A stretch of 64,000 bases of DNA from Dermatophilus congolensis (GCA_030538115.1 JAUNUP010000006.1:62001-126000); one strand, 5' to 3'. Positions 48,131 through 57,019 are shown, counted from the stretch's first letter. A program made the numbers and translations. The notes: generated by a model not told the origin, from the letters alone.

Positions 48131-48952
48131 TCAGCGCAGCGAAACCTTGTGGTTCCAGGAGTGCGCGGTGCGCCAGATGAGCGCGGCCACCACGACCACC
48201 GATACGGGGATGAACCCGAACGGCATACCGGTGGTCTGCTGCTGCTCGAACAGCACCTCCATCCAGTTGCGGCTGACGAGGGTGAACCCGCCGTTGACGT
48301 AGTCGATGCCCGCCGGGATGAGCGCGATACCCGCGATGGCCGCGACCTGCATCAGCACGTAGACGGCGAACCAGACCACGATCGGACCGGCGACCCCGAG
48401 ACGCGCGAACCGGGATTCGTTACCGAACGAGACCGCGAAGTAGAAGGTGACGAGGTACCCGAAGGCGCTGACGAACAGGATGAGTGCGCCTACAGCCGCC
48501 ACTCCCCAGCTGACCGGCGGGTCGGCCGCCTGCAGCGTCGTGGTGATGTACTCGACGGCTCCGACACCCTCAGGGGCGGCCTTGCCCGCTGCCACGAGAG
48601 CCACGGGAGCCGCGAGCAGCAGGTTGACGACCAGCGCGACGAGCAGCGCCACGGCGCCGTAGGCGAGGCGCACCGCGAAGATCGTCGAGCCCTTCACGGG
48701 CAGGCTCTGGGTCAGGTACCCGCCACGGCCGTACGCCGACCGCCAGTAGTCGATCGCCAGGTCGAAGGTGACGATGGGCATGAACACCGAGACCGTGATC
48801 ACCGCGATCACTGCCCCCAACCCCGCCAGCACGTTGATCGGCAGCGCCATGAGCAGGGTGCCCGCCGCCACGACGGCGGCGCTCAGGGCGAACAGGCCCG
48901 CGAGGAAGCCCCGCGTGCGTAGGTACTCGTGAACGAACAGTGTGCGTTTCAT
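48131..48952 (-). CDS. ABC transporter membrane subunit (ABC-2 type)
   Basis: The 273-residue protein has six predicted membrane helices and a charged N-terminus (MKRTLFVHEYLRTRGFLAG). It overlaps the ATPase gene by four bases, so the two form one exporter. The set GntR-ATPase-permease resembles YtrA-type operons that respond to cell-wall or antibiotic stress in Gram-positive bacteria, but the substrate is unknown. Confidence 0.85.
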   Translation of the reverse strand: MKRTLFVHEYLRTRGFLAGLFALSAAVVAAGTLLMALPINVLAGLGAVIAVITVSVFMPIVTFDLAIDYWRSAYGRGGYLTQSLPVKGSTIFAVRLAYGAVALLVALVVNLLLAAPVALVAAGKAAPEGVGAVEYITTTLQAADPPVSWGVAAVGALILFVSAFGYLVTFYFAVSFGNESRFARLGVAGPIVVWFAVYVLMQVAAIAGIALIPAGIDYVNGGFTLVSRNWMEVLFEQQQTTGMPFGFIPVSVVVVAALIWRTAHSWNHKVSLR

Positions 48953-49656
48953 CGGTGCATCTCCCTGAAGAGGGCGTCGAGGCTCATGCCGTGTTCGGCG
49001 CGCAGGTCGTCGACGTCGCCGGTCAGCAGGGTGCGTCCGGCGCGCATGATGACGACGGAGTCGAGCACGGGCTCGAGGTCGTGAACAAGGTGGGTGGAGA
49101 TGAGGACGAGGGCGTCGTCGGCCAGGTCGGCGACGATGCCGTCGAGAATGACCTCGCGGGCTGCGGGGTCGACTCCGGAGATGGGCTCGTCGAGCAGGTA
49201 GACCTGCGCGCGGCGGCTCATCGCGAGTGCGACCTGAACCTTCTCGCGCATGCCCTTGCTCGCCTCCTTGAGCCGCAGCTCGTCGGGCAGGCCGAAGCCG
49301 TCGAGCAGGCGGCGCGCCTTGGGCTCGTCGAAGTCGGCGAAGAAGTCGCGGTAAAGCCGCAGACAGTCGCGGATCCGCGCGGAGTCGGGCAGGAAGCTCG
49401 TGTCGGGAAGGAAGCTGACGCGGGCCTTGGACTCGGGGCCGGGCTTCTGGCCTGCGATGCGCACGTCGCCGGTGTAGTCGCTGAGCACGCCCGCGAGCAC
49501 CTTGAGCAGCGTCGTCTTGCCGCAACCGTTCTGGCCGAGCAGGCCGGTGATGCGGCCGGGGGCAAGCGTGAGGTCGAGGTTGTCGAGGGCTGCGACGTCG
49601 CCGTAGTGCTTGCTGAGGCCCGTGATGCTGATCGCGTTGTCGATGGCGGCGTTCAT
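48949..49656 (-). CDS. ABC transporter ATP-binding protein
   Basis: A 235-residue ATPase with Walker A GQNGCGKTT, a weakly conserved signature region at SKGMREKVQVALAMSR (replacing LSGGQ), Walker B VYLLDEP and H-loop ISTHLVHD. The degenerate signature SKGM is usual in ABC-2 exporters of the YtrB type. The ATG follows AGGGGAG and starts two bases after the GntR stop. It energises the membrane protein encoded next. Confidence 0.9.
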   Translation of the reverse strand: MNAAIDNAISITGLSKHYGDVAALDNLDLTLAPGRITGLLGQNGCGKTTLLKVLAGVLSDYTGDVRIAGQKPGPESKARVSFLPDTSFLPDSARIRDCLRLYRDFFADFDEPKARRLLDGFGLPDELRLKEASKGMREKVQVALAMSRRAQVYLLDEPISGVDPAAREVILDGIVADLADDALVLISTHLVHDLEPVLDSVVIMRAGRTLLTGDVDDLRAEHGMSLDALFREMHR

Positions 49657-49657
49657 G

Positions 49658-50059
49658 TCACCGCTCCCCTGTCGTGGTCGTGTGCGTGTCGGGCTGTGTG
49701 TCATGGGATTTCCACCTCTCGGTGACGAGCTCGGTGGCGTCGGTGAGGGTGAGGCCGAGGCCGTGGGCGGTTCGGACGAAGTCGTCTGCGGTGCCTTTCG
49801 CCAATTCGTGACGAAGGGCAGCGATGCGGGCGGGGTCGTCGGTGACGTACCGGCCGACCGCACGTTCGGAGCGGCACAGACCGTCACGCTCCAGTTCGGA
49901 GAGGGCTCGCTGCACGGTGTTGGGATTGACCCCGAACTCGGCGGCCAACTCCCGCACCCCCGCGATGCGATCCCCCGGAGCCCACGCCCCGACGACGATC
50001 CGCCGCGAGAACTCGTCGATGAGCTGATGCCAGATCGGCCGAGATGCGTCGAAGTCCAT
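49658..50059 (-). CDS. GntR family regulator, YtrA type
   Basis: The 133-residue regulator has an N-terminal winged helix (PIWHQLIDEFSRRIVVGAW and VRELAAEFGVNPNTVQRALS) and only a short C-terminal helical part, the YtrA layout in which the regulator is the first gene of the ABC operon it controls. The ATG follows AGGGGG. A near-palindrome at 50107-50126 in its upstream region is a candidate operator, implying autoregulation of the three genes. Confidence 0.88.
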   Translation of the reverse strand: MDFDASRPIWHQLIDEFSRRIVVGAWAPGDRIAGVRELAAEFGVNPNTVQRALSELERDGLCRSERAVGRYVTDDPARIAALRHELAKGTADDFVRTAHGLGLTLTDATELVTERWKSHDTQPDTHTTTTGER

Positions 50060-50106
50060 GAGCACCCCCTCTCGGTGTTGGAGCAACACCCTGCAGGGCG
50101 TGTCTC

Positions 50107-50126
50107 TGTATTAGGTACTTAATACA
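50107..50126. promoter_or_regulatory. Candidate GntR operator
   Basis: TGTATTA and TAATACA flank GGTACT in a 20-base inverted repeat that has a single mismatched pair on each side of the centre. It is an AT-rich island 48 bases upstream of the GntR start in an otherwise GC-rich region, where a YtrA-type repressor would be expected to bind. Confidence 0.6.
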
Positions 50127-50359
50127 CTAAGACGGCGATACGCGTGACGCAAGAGGATGGGCGCAAGATCTTCAAACCGATGCACGCAACAGGGCCGCGC
50201 GGCAGCCACATGCCCGACCGACGGCGACCCCGAGGACCCCGCGATCAGGCCGTCTCCACCAGCGGAGAGAGCCCGTGCGCCAGCACAGGTTGGCAGGCGG
50301 TTTCAGGCGCGCGCCATGACGGCGGTAAGGTGGACGCTCTCGGGTGCCCTGCATCCGAA
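50127..50359. other. Intergenic region between GntR and tRNA-Lys
   Basis: About 230 bases between the operator and the tRNA. Open frames here are short and unlike known proteins. It should hold the tRNA promoter, but I could not identify it with confidence. Confidence 0.4.
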
Positions 50360-50435
50360 GGGCCTTTAGCTCAGTTGGCAGAGCATCGGACTTTTAATCC
50401 GCTGGTCGTGGGTTCGAGCCCCACAGGGCCCACCA
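50360..50435 (+). tRNA. tRNA-Lys (anticodon TTT), CCA encoded
   Basis: The 76-base sequence folds as a cloverleaf: acceptor GGGCCTT with AGGGCCC, D-arm GCTC/GAGC, anticodon loop CTTTTAA, a five-base variable loop, and T-arm GTGGG-TTCGAGC-CCCAC. The discriminator A is followed by an encoded CCA. Position 27/43 is a T-C mismatch. Confidence 0.97.
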
Positions 50436-50460
50436 CTACGAGAAACGAATCGGATCAGCC

Positions 50461-50967
50461 ATGCGACGTGTGACCGAGTCGGAGATCCGCGGCTCCTTCG
50501 TCAACGCTTCCCGCCGTGAGGCCACACAGGCGGCGATGCCCGACCTCGACACACTCGACTGGGACTCTCTCGACTTCCTGGGCTGGACCGACACGAAGTT
50601 TCCGGGCCGCTCCTATGTCGTTGCACACCTCGATGGTGTCGCGCGCGGGGTGTTGCTGCGTCCCGCCGGCGAGACCAAGATCCGCCGAAAGGCGATGTGC
50701 GTCTGGTGCGAAGACGTCAAAGCCACCGACGACGTGCGCATGGTGGTCGCGTCGCTGGCCGGTGCGGCCGGCCGCCGGGGAGCCACCGTCGGCACGCTCA
50801 CCTGCACGGAGTTCGCGTGTTCACGCAACGTCCGCCGCGAGCCGTCACGCAGCGAGATCGACGACAACGCGGGCGCCGAAGAGCGGGCGTTCTGGGCCGA
50901 GGTGCGCATCGAGGGCCTCCGCAAACGGGTCGCCCACTTCATCCGCCGTGTCATGCGAGACGAATGA
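50461..50967 (+). CDS. FBP-domain protein (treble-clef zinc finger)
   Basis: The 168-residue protein matches the FBP C-terminal family related to FusB-type EF-G-binding proteins. Four zinc ligands are visible, in MCVWCED and LTCTEFACSRNVRRE, and the ARGVLLRPA strand precedes them as in the family. Relatives bind elongation factor G and can release it from stalled ribosomes. There is no clear ribosome-binding site; the gene starts 25 bases after tRNA-Lys and may be on the same transcript. Confidence 0.87.
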   Translation: MRRVTESEIRGSFVNASRREATQAAMPDLDTLDWDSLDFLGWTDTKFPGRSYVVAHLDGVARGVLLRPAGETKIRRKAMCVWCEDVKATDDVRMVVASLAGAAGRRGATVGTLTCTEFACSRNVRREPSRSEIDDNAGAEERAFWAEVRIEGLRKRVAHFIRRVMRDE

Positions 50968-50980
50968 CGCAGCGCCCGCG

Positions 50981-52525
50981 TCACCGGCAGCGTTCGGGGC
51001 GTGGGGTGTTGCCGAGAGGGGTGCCGTCGGAGCGGGTGCAGGTGACGCCGAGGGTCGTGGCCGTGCCGGCGTGGCCCTTGATGTGGGCTTCTCGGTGGTG
51101 GTGGCGGCAGAGCAGGGCGAGGTTGGTCATGTCGCTCGGCCCGCCATGCTCCCATTTGGTCAGGTGATGACCGTCACACCATGAGGGCGGGGCATCACAT
51201 CCCGGGAAGCTACAGCCGCCGTCCCGGATCACCAAGGCGGCCCGTTGAGCTGCAGTTACCCACCGTTCTTGGCGACCGACATCGAGGACTTCGCCACGAC
51301 CACCCAGAACGATCGGGATGATCCCGGCATCGCAGGCGAGCATCCGCACCTCGGCGGGAGTGAGCACCTGCCCGTGCTCGGTAAGCCCGACGCCTCGGGC
51401 GATCGCGCCACACGTGCACGCCAGGCTCGCATCGATGCCGTGGTTCATCCGGGCCATGCCGAGGTCTTCGAGCAGTGGGTGCGGGCCGGAGGCGGCGCGG
51501 GCGGCGGCCTCCGGGGCGCGCATCGTGGTGGTGAACGGACAGTCGTGGCGGTGGCCGCTGTAGGGGTTGATACCTTCGGCGGACAGGTCGGTGGTGAGCG
51601 CGTCGTGGCTGATCGTCACGTACACCTTCGCCTTCGCTCCCGTACCGGCAGCGCTGTCGTGGCGCTGGGCCGCGAGCCCTGCGAGGGTGACGAGGGCGTC
51701 AGCGCGGCGCTGGCCGATCGTGCGGAGGTCGCGGGTGCCGTCGGGGGCGGGCGCAGGCACCGACATCGCAGTGAGGGCAGCTGTGACGACCGCCTCGGAG
51801 GCCGGGTCGAGGCGCATCGTGGCGGTCAGCATCCCCGACTTGTCGCGACGGAACGCCGTCACGTCGCGCTGCACATGCTTCGTCTCGTGATCCAGGTCCA
51901 GGACGCCCGGGTCGCCGTACTGGCCGATGATCTGGTCAGCGCACCCGTCGAGGTCACGCGCAGTGGCACCGTTCGCGACCGTGTCGATGATGGCCCCCAG
52001 CACCGGGCCCCAGTTGCCCGGCCCGATCGCGGACTTGATCTTGCGGTAGAACCTGGCTGCCAGAGCAGCGGAGTCGACTCCCACCCGCCCGGAGGTGACC
52101 GCGTCGCGCAGCGGCGTGATGTCGTGCCCCTCGCACGCAACGGAGATGTCTTTGAGAGCGGCCGCCTGTCGCGTCGACACCGGCACCCCGGCGTCACGGC
52201 AGGCCTGCTCGACGAACCGATCCACCCGCGGGTTGTCACTCGACGCGATCACGCCACGCGCATCGGCCTCAAGAACGACCGCCGCCCGCGCAGCCTCGGC
52301 CGCAGCGACAACGGCCGACGCTTCGGCCGTCAGACGCGCAAGATCGACCGACCCGACCGCGGTCAGCTCCGCCGGAATGTCAGCGAGAACGCGCCGCACG
52401 GAGGCGAACTGCGCCAGCAGCCCCGCACCGACGCCGCTCATCGACTGAGCGCCCAACTCGCTGCACTCGGCCGGCACGGACGCCCAGAAATCCGCATCGG
52501 AATCAGAGGCGCAACGCCCCCACAC
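50981..52525 (-). CDS. DUF222/HNH endonuclease-domain protein
   Basis: The 514-residue protein has a long helical DUF222 region (residues 40-330) and a C-terminal HNH domain with CSFPGCDAPPSWCDGHHLTKW and LCRHHHREAHIKG. These proteins (13E12 repeat family in mycobacteria) are common, often multicopy, in actinobacteria; nuclease activity is predicted but the role is not known. The start is taken as GTG after GAGGGG; a start nearer to SMSGVGAGLL is possible. It converges on the FBP gene. Confidence 0.87.
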   Translation of the reverse strand: MWGRCASDSDADFWASVPAECSELGAQSMSGVGAGLLAQFASVRRVLADIPAELTAVGSVDLARLTAEASAVVAAAEAARAAVVLEADARGVIASSDNPRVDRFVEQACRDAGVPVSTRQAAALKDISVACEGHDITPLRDAVTSGRVGVDSAALAARFYRKIKSAIGPGNWGPVLGAIIDTVANGATARDLDGCADQIIGQYGDPGVLDLDHETKHVQRDVTAFRRDKSGMLTATMRLDPASEAVVTAALTAMSVPAPAPDGTRDLRTIGQRRADALVTLAGLAAQRHDSAAGTGAKAKVYVTISHDALTTDLSAEGINPYSGHRHDCPFTTTMRAPEAAARAASGPHPLLEDLGMARMNHGIDASLACTCGAIARGVGLTEHGQVLTPAEVRMLACDAGIIPIVLGGRGEVLDVGRQERWVTAAQRAALVIRDGGCSFPGCDAPPSWCDGHHLTKWEHGGPSDMTNLALLCRHHHREAHIKGHAGTATTLGVTCTRSDGTPLGNTPRPERCR

Positions 52526-52910
52526 GTACCCCTCAACAGCCTGATCGACCGGCGCACCCCAGCCGTCGCCACCCGCCTCGCGGCGAGTCGATCACCGGGG
52601 TATCCGTCATGCCAGAACTCTACCGTTCACCCATTCGAATTACGACACTCACCAGCATTTTTGAGACGCGAAACCGACTGAGCAGCAACGATTCTCGAAC
52701 GTACGGAAAACCGCTTGACACCCCACCAACTCCCCTGGGGCACAAGGGAATTGACCACCCCGGCGGCGCTCATCGCAAAGTGATCTCGACCACCAGCAAG
52801 AAACCCGCCGTCTGCACGGTCACCGATACCGCGGTGTGCGTGGCTGCGTTCTCGCACACACTCCCGTAGCCGAACTCACCTCAACCGCGGTGCATGAACC
52901 GGTCGGCTTC
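52526..52910. other. Intergenic region, lower GC, no recognisable gene
   Basis: About 385 bases between the HNH gene and a leftward membrane gene. GC content drops here and the frames present have no homology that I can recognise. A weak hairpin (GTGTGCG at 52834-52840 with 52853-52859) is the only structure. It may be remnant sequence. Confidence 0.4.
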
Positions 52911-53438
52911 TCACACCTTCGGCTGACGTTCACCTGCCCTACGCGGGCCTATCGCCAGTGCCGAGAGGAACGCCCATAGCGGGAGGCCTCCGAAGATCGT
53001 GAAGAGCAGGGCGAGCGTGAATCCGTACAGGAGCTGCTGTCCGCCAGGCGGGTTGCCGATGAAGGCCTGCACGAGTCCCCCGACGAGGCTCGCCAGCACG
53101 AGGTAGACCAACGTCGAGGCAAGGAAGAACCCCGCGTAGTTCCACCGCCGATCGAACACGCCGGAACTCGCCCACGACGGCCCGAAGCGCGCGATCAGCC
53201 ACGCCACCAGCGTGATTCCGATCGGGTTCGCGAACGCGAACGCGGCGGGCAGATTCACCATCGGGGCCGATCCGCTCACCGGTGACCACGACGCCCACGT
53301 GACCGCGATCAGTTGAAGCACGAACGTCGCGACGGCTGCCGCGAACACTCCGAGAAGCCAAGCCCTGGAGGCGTTTCGGCGCGACACCGCCCCCTCCGCT
53401 GCCCTGTGACGGCCTTCGACTGTTGCAGTTCCGGACAT
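52911..53438 (-). CDS. Four-helix membrane protein of unknown function
   Basis: A 175-residue protein with four predicted membrane helices (about residues 27-48, 60-82, 97-121 and 133-160) and a cytoplasmic N-terminus. The ATG follows AGGGGAG. No motif is recognised. Its last four residues (QPKV) and 14 of the last 15 bases match those of the next small membrane gene at 53681. Confidence 0.7.
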   Translation of the reverse strand: MSGTATVEGRHRAAEGAVSRRNASRAWLLGVFAAAVATFVLQLIAVTWASWSPVSGSAPMVNLPAAFAFANPIGITLVAWLIARFGPSWASSGVFDRRWNYAGFFLASTLVYLVLASLVGGLVQAFIGNPPGGQQLLYGFTLALLFTIFGGLPLWAFLSALAIGPRRAGERQPKV

Positions 53439-53607
53439 GACGTCTCCCCTCGTCTGCGCCCACCCCTTCCCCGATGGTCGCCCACTGACCTGCGGAAACA
53501 CAGCACGCAAAGGTAACGATCACTCACACCCACCGGCTCCGTGGACCATGTGAGCCCTCCATGCACGAACCGCAGCACCACCGGAGGGACGACACACCGC
53601 AACAGAA

Positions 53608-53637
53608 CGGGCTCCCGGGAGATGTCCCGAGAGCCCG
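53608..53637 (-). terminator. Terminator after the small membrane gene
   Basis: CGGGCTC at 53608-53614 pairs with 53631-53637, extended after one mismatch by CGGGA/TCCCG around a GATG loop. It lies about 45 bases past the stop at 53681 on the minus strand. Confidence 0.75.
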
Positions 53638-53680
53638 CCAGACGAACGAATGGGGTGTGCGAGTCGACGCCCGCCCCGGT

Positions 53681-53893
53681 TCAGACCTTCGGCTGCGACT
53701 CCTCGCGCGCCTCGCTCGTCTCGGGCTCGTCTTCGACCGCGCGGTCGACGATGCGGGTGATCACGAAGAACGCCACCAACAGCCCCGCGATGAGGTACGC
53801 CATGGGCGGGTCTGCCTCGTAGGCGATGAAGAGCAGCACGCCGATGAACGCCGTGATGACAGCAGGGAACCAGCCGGGGAGACGTTCAGACAT
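53681..53893 (-). CDS. Small two-helix membrane protein
   Basis: The 70-residue product starts MSERLPGWFPAVITAFIGVLL, has two predicted membrane helices (residues 9-25 and 31-49) and an acidic tail (DEPETSEAREE). An upstream in-frame ATG at 53914 would add seven residues, but the GGGAG in between favours this start. Function is unknown. Confidence 0.65.
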   Translation of the reverse strand: MSERLPGWFPAVITAFIGVLLFIAYEADPPMAYLIAGLLVAFFVITRIVDRAVEDEPETSEAREESQPKV

Positions 53894-54028
53894 GCTCAGA
53901 TTCTCCCACCCCACCAGCCGGAAAAGCCCCGACCAGCATCTTCGGCAACGTGAGATTGCCTACGTCAGCCGCCGTCGACAGCTGTCGTCCGCCGTCGAGA
54001 ATCGCGACGCCCGCCGACGCACGCCGGC

Positions 54029-54544
54029 CTACTCCGTGGGCTCCCCCTGGGTGGCCGCCCACTCCGCGACGCGGCGGGCGCTCTCCTCCTCCGAGAGGTC
54101 CTCCACGCGGGACATCACCGACCAGCGCACCCCGAACGGGTCGAAGAGGGAGGCGAACCTGTCGCCCGACACGAACGTCACCAGCGGCTCGCGGATGCGG
54201 GCGCCCGCCGCTACGGCACGCGCCACAGTGGCGTCGGCATCTGCGCAGTACAGGCCCAGCGAATAGCACGCGGCTTCTCCGGTCGGGTCGGCGACGAGGC
54301 CGTACTCGGGATTGGGGTCGCCGAGCTGTAGCCGTCCGGAGCCGAAGTCGAGCTCGGCATGCACGGTGAGGCCACCGATTTCGGTCGCATCGACCAACCG
54401 CGCCCCGAACACCTCTCGATAGAATTCGATGGCCTTCGCGGCCCCTGGCACGGTGATGAACGGGGTCAGGCTCGTCGAACCGTGCGGTATGCCATCGGTG
54501 GTGTGCTCGCCCGTGATGCCAGTGGTGTTCGTGTGTTCGCTCAT
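54029..54544 (-). CDS. VOC family protein (glyoxalase/bleomycin-resistance fold)
   Basis: The 171-residue protein has one glyoxalase-type fold split into two beta-alpha-beta-beta-beta halves (TPFITVPGAAKAIEFYREVFGA and YSLGLYCADADATVARAVAAGA), typical of PhnB-like VOC proteins. Metal-binding residues are present only in part. It is divergent from an AraC regulator with 68 bases between them, so the regulator probably controls it. Function is unknown. Confidence 0.83.
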   Translation of the reverse strand: MSEHTNTTGITGEHTTDGIPHGSTSLTPFITVPGAAKAIEFYREVFGARLVDATEIGGLTVHAELDFGSGRLQLGDPNPEYGLVADPTGEAACYSLGLYCADADATVARAVAAGARIREPLVTFVSGDRFASLFDPFGVRWSVMSRVEDLSEEESARRVAEWAATQGEPTE

Positions 54545-54612
54545 GTGTAGAACTCTGCGGCTACAACGGCGGGCCCGGCTTGGAGATTCGCGACCGAAGC
54601 GCTGGAGGTGCC

Positions 54613-55413
54613 GTGCCGGACTTGGAAGACACTCGAGGCATCCTCTACCCCACGCGCCTGCCGACCTTCTGGCGAGAACCCGCACCTGCCGACCTCGACG
54701 GGCTCGTGCGCTGGTTCTGGATCCCTCAGTGGCGCCTGCCGTCGGGGCGGGTCTCGCGGCAACACCTGCTGCCTTTCCCAGCGTCGAACCTCGTCGTCGA
54801 GCCCGTGGGAGTCTCATTGACCGGCCCGACCACGCGCGCCTCACACCGCGATCTCACGGGCACGGGCTGGGCCGTGGGCGCGCTCCTCCGCCCGGCCGCG
54901 CTCGCCCAGCTCTGCCCGGCACCCGAGACCATCCGCGACGACGAGATCCCGTTCGACGCCGCCGACCTGCACCGAACAGTCGCCGCAGCCATGCACTCGC
55001 CAGACATCCACGCCGACGCCGACATGAACGCCGTCCAGGCCTTCAGCGACTGGGCGCTCGCCGCTCTGACCCCGCCGGACGAGGGCGGTGCCGTGGCCAA
55101 CGCAATGGAAGACCTCATCGCCTCCGATCGTGGAATCGTGCGGGTCGATCAGCTAGCCGCGCGACTGCACCTGTCTGCGCGCGCCGTGCAGCGCCTGGCC
55201 CGCCGCTACGTCGGGTTGCCGCCGCTGGCGCTGATCCGGCGGTACCGACTGCAGGAGGCCGCGCAGCGTCTCCGCGACGACCCCACGGTCACGATCGCGC
55301 AGGTCGCAGTGGAACTCGGCTACGCCGACCACGCCCACCTGACGAGCGATTTCCGGGCGACCCTCGGCTCGACTCCCGTCGCGTATCGCACGAGCCCCGA
55401 GCACGGCGATTGA
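54613..55413 (+). CDS. AraC family transcription regulator
   Basis: The 266-residue regulator has an N-terminal sensing half (GLVRWFWIPQW) and a C-terminal double helix-turn-helix with LAARLHLSARAVQRLARRYVG and VAVELGYADHAHLTSDFRATLG, the AraC signature. The GTG follows GGAGG; an upstream TTG would add residues without support. It diverges from the VOC gene, and a shared promoter region of 68 bases separates them. Confidence 0.87.
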   Translation: MPDLEDTRGILYPTRLPTFWREPAPADLDGLVRWFWIPQWRLPSGRVSRQHLLPFPASNLVVEPVGVSLTGPTTRASHRDLTGTGWAVGALLRPAALAQLCPAPETIRDDEIPFDAADLHRTVAAAMHSPDIHADADMNAVQAFSDWALAALTPPDEGGAVANAMEDLIASDRGIVRVDQLAARLHLSARAVQRLARRYVGLPPLALIRRYRLQEAAQRLRDDPTVTIAQVAVELGYADHAHLTSDFRATLGSTPVAYRTSPEHGD

Positions 55414-55508
55414 GCCGCGAGGTGTCCAGGAGGGGCGCGGGCCGTTATCGTCACCATCTAGGGGAGACATCGGCGAAGAGCCGAAGCGCGAGCACTGTTG
55501 AGGAACAC

Positions 55509-56225
55509 ATGGGTACGTACGACAACTGGCTGGCCGGTGCCTCGATCTCCCCGGAGGTCGCAGCCTTGCGCCCCGACTACCTCTGCGTTCTCGTGGTGGC
55601 CGAGGGCCTGACGCCCGGGCCGAGCGACGACGCGAGCGAGCGCCTGGTCGCGGAGGCCGAAGCCACCGCCCGTGATGCCATCGCCGGCCGCCCGGTCGAG
55701 GAGTTGGGCCACATCGCGGCCTGGCGCGAGGCGTTTCGCGCGTTCGGCGCCAAGCCGCAGCGCACCCGCAACAGCGCCGAAGCACTGCTGCGCCGGGTCG
55801 GCGACGGACTCCCCCGCATCAACAGACTCACCGACGCCTACAACGCCGTCTCGGTGCGCACCCAGACGCCGCTCGGCGGCGAGAACGTGGCTGCCTACCG
55901 TGGCCCGCTGCGGCTCGTGCGGGCAGTGGGCGATGAGGAGTTCGGCACCCTCGCCTCCGGCGAAGAGGTGATCGAGAACCCCGCCCCCGGCGAGGTCGTG
56001 TGGCGCGACGACGCGGGGGTCACCTGCCGCCGCTGGAACTGGCGACAGTGCTACCGCACCCGCCTCACAGAAGTCACCCGTGACGCCGTGTTCATCTGCG
56101 ACATCCTCGACGTGGAGCCCGGCGACGCCGCCGCCCGCGCCGACGAGGTGCTCGACTCCCTCATGGAGGCGCTCACCCAGGTCAGCCCCGGTGTCACGCT
56201 CTACTCGCGCGTGGTGACCCCGTGA
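55509..56225 (+). CDS. B3/B4-type tRNA-editing domain protein
   Basis: A 238-residue freestanding protein with the B3/B4 fold found in the editing site of bacterial PheRS beta subunits. Recognisable parts are AAWREAFRAFGAKPQRTRNSAEALLRRV, AYNAVSVRTQTPLGGENVAAYRG and WNWRQCYRTRLTEVTRDAVFI. Such proteins may remove wrong amino acids from tRNA. It follows GAGGA and overlaps the class IV aminotransferase gene by four bases. The open frame continues upstream antisense to the VOC gene, which is composition-driven. Confidence 0.82.
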   Translation: MGTYDNWLAGASISPEVAALRPDYLCVLVVAEGLTPGPSDDASERLVAEAEATARDAIAGRPVEELGHIAAWREAFRAFGAKPQRTRNSAEALLRRVGDGLPRINRLTDAYNAVSVRTQTPLGGENVAAYRGPLRLVRAVGDEEFGTLASGEEVIENPAPGEVVWRDDAGVTCRRWNWRQCYRTRLTEVTRDAVFICDILDVEPGDAAARADEVLDSLMEALTQVSPGVTLYSRVVTP

Positions 56226-57019
56226 GCGACGGCATGGTCTCGACCATCGACGGCTCCCCCGTGAGCACTCGCGACCTTGAAAGCCTCGCCCTGACGAATT
56301 TCGGTCACTTCACGTCGTTCCGGGTCGAGAACGGCCAGGTCAGGGGCCTGCAGATGCACCTCGGCCGCCTGCGCCGCGACGCCCGGCTGGTGTTCGGCGT
56401 ACAACTCGACGTCGCGCAGGTGCGCGAGTACATGCGCGAGGCCGTCGCGGGACGCACAGGCGATCTGGTCATGCGCGTCACCGTGTTCGACCCCAGGCTC
56501 GGCTTGGCGGGCATGGGCGGTGACGCCCAGCCGCAGATACTGGTCTCGGTGCGCGCGGCCGGCACCGGCAACGCGAATCCGTTGAAGGCCAAGACGTTTC
56601 CGTTCACCCGCGACACAGCCGCCGTCAAACACATCGGCCTGTTCAGCCAGTTCCACTACCGCAGGCAGGCGATCCTGGCGGGATTCGACGACGCGATCTT
56701 CGTCGAGCGCGACGCGCGCGTCTCCGAGGGCGCCACATGGAACCTGGGGTTCGTCACCAAAAGCGGCGACATCGTATGGCCCGACGCACCCGTGCTGCCG
56801 GGCGTGACGATGCTGCTACTGCAGCGTGCCCTGCCCACCATGCACACCGCGCCGGTGAGCCTTGGCAGCATCCACACGATGCGGGCCGCCTTCGCGACCA
56901 ACGCCGGATTCGGGGTGCGGCCGATCTCGCGGATCGACGCCTTCGAATACCCCACCGACGACAGCGCGATCACCACGATGCAGCGGGTGTACGCACAGAT
57001 CCAGGGCGACGACCTCTGA
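56222..57019 (+). CDS. Class IV PLP-dependent aminotransferase
   Basis: The 265-residue enzyme belongs to the branched-chain aminotransferase/4-amino-4-deoxychorismate lyase superfamily. The likely PLP lysine is in TAAVKHIGLFSQFHY, followed by EGATWNLGFVT and LPGVTMLLLQ where the phosphate-binding turn would be. The substrate is not evident. It starts in a GTGA overlap with the B3/B4 gene, so their products probably act on related amino acids; this is inference. Confidence 0.83.
   Translation: MSDGMVSTIDGSPVSTRDLESLALTNFGHFTSFRVENGQVRGLQMHLGRLRRDARLVFGVQLDVAQVREYMREAVAGRTGDLVMRVTVFDPRLGLAGMGGDAQPQILVSVRAAGTGNANPLKAKTFPFTRDTAAVKHIGLFSQFHYRRQAILAGFDDAIFVERDARVSEGATWNLGFVTKSGDIVWPDAPVLPGVTMLLLQRALPTMHTAPVSLGSIHTMRAAFATNAGFGVRPISRIDAFEYPTDDSAITTMQRVYAQIQGDDL

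Noticed and set aside
50360-50435. tRNA-Lys as an attachment site for an integrated element covering the accessory genes to its right
   Set aside because: No second copy of the tRNA 3' end and no integrase gene appear in the window.
50981-52525. The HNH gene as a homing endonuclease or mobile element
   Set aside because: The DUF222 region identifies a common chromosomal actinobacterial family; no inverted repeats, intein or group I intron features are seen.
52609-52869. An 86-codon open frame in the gap after the HNH gene
   Set aside because: No ribosome-binding site, no codon bias like the neighbours and no recognisable domain.
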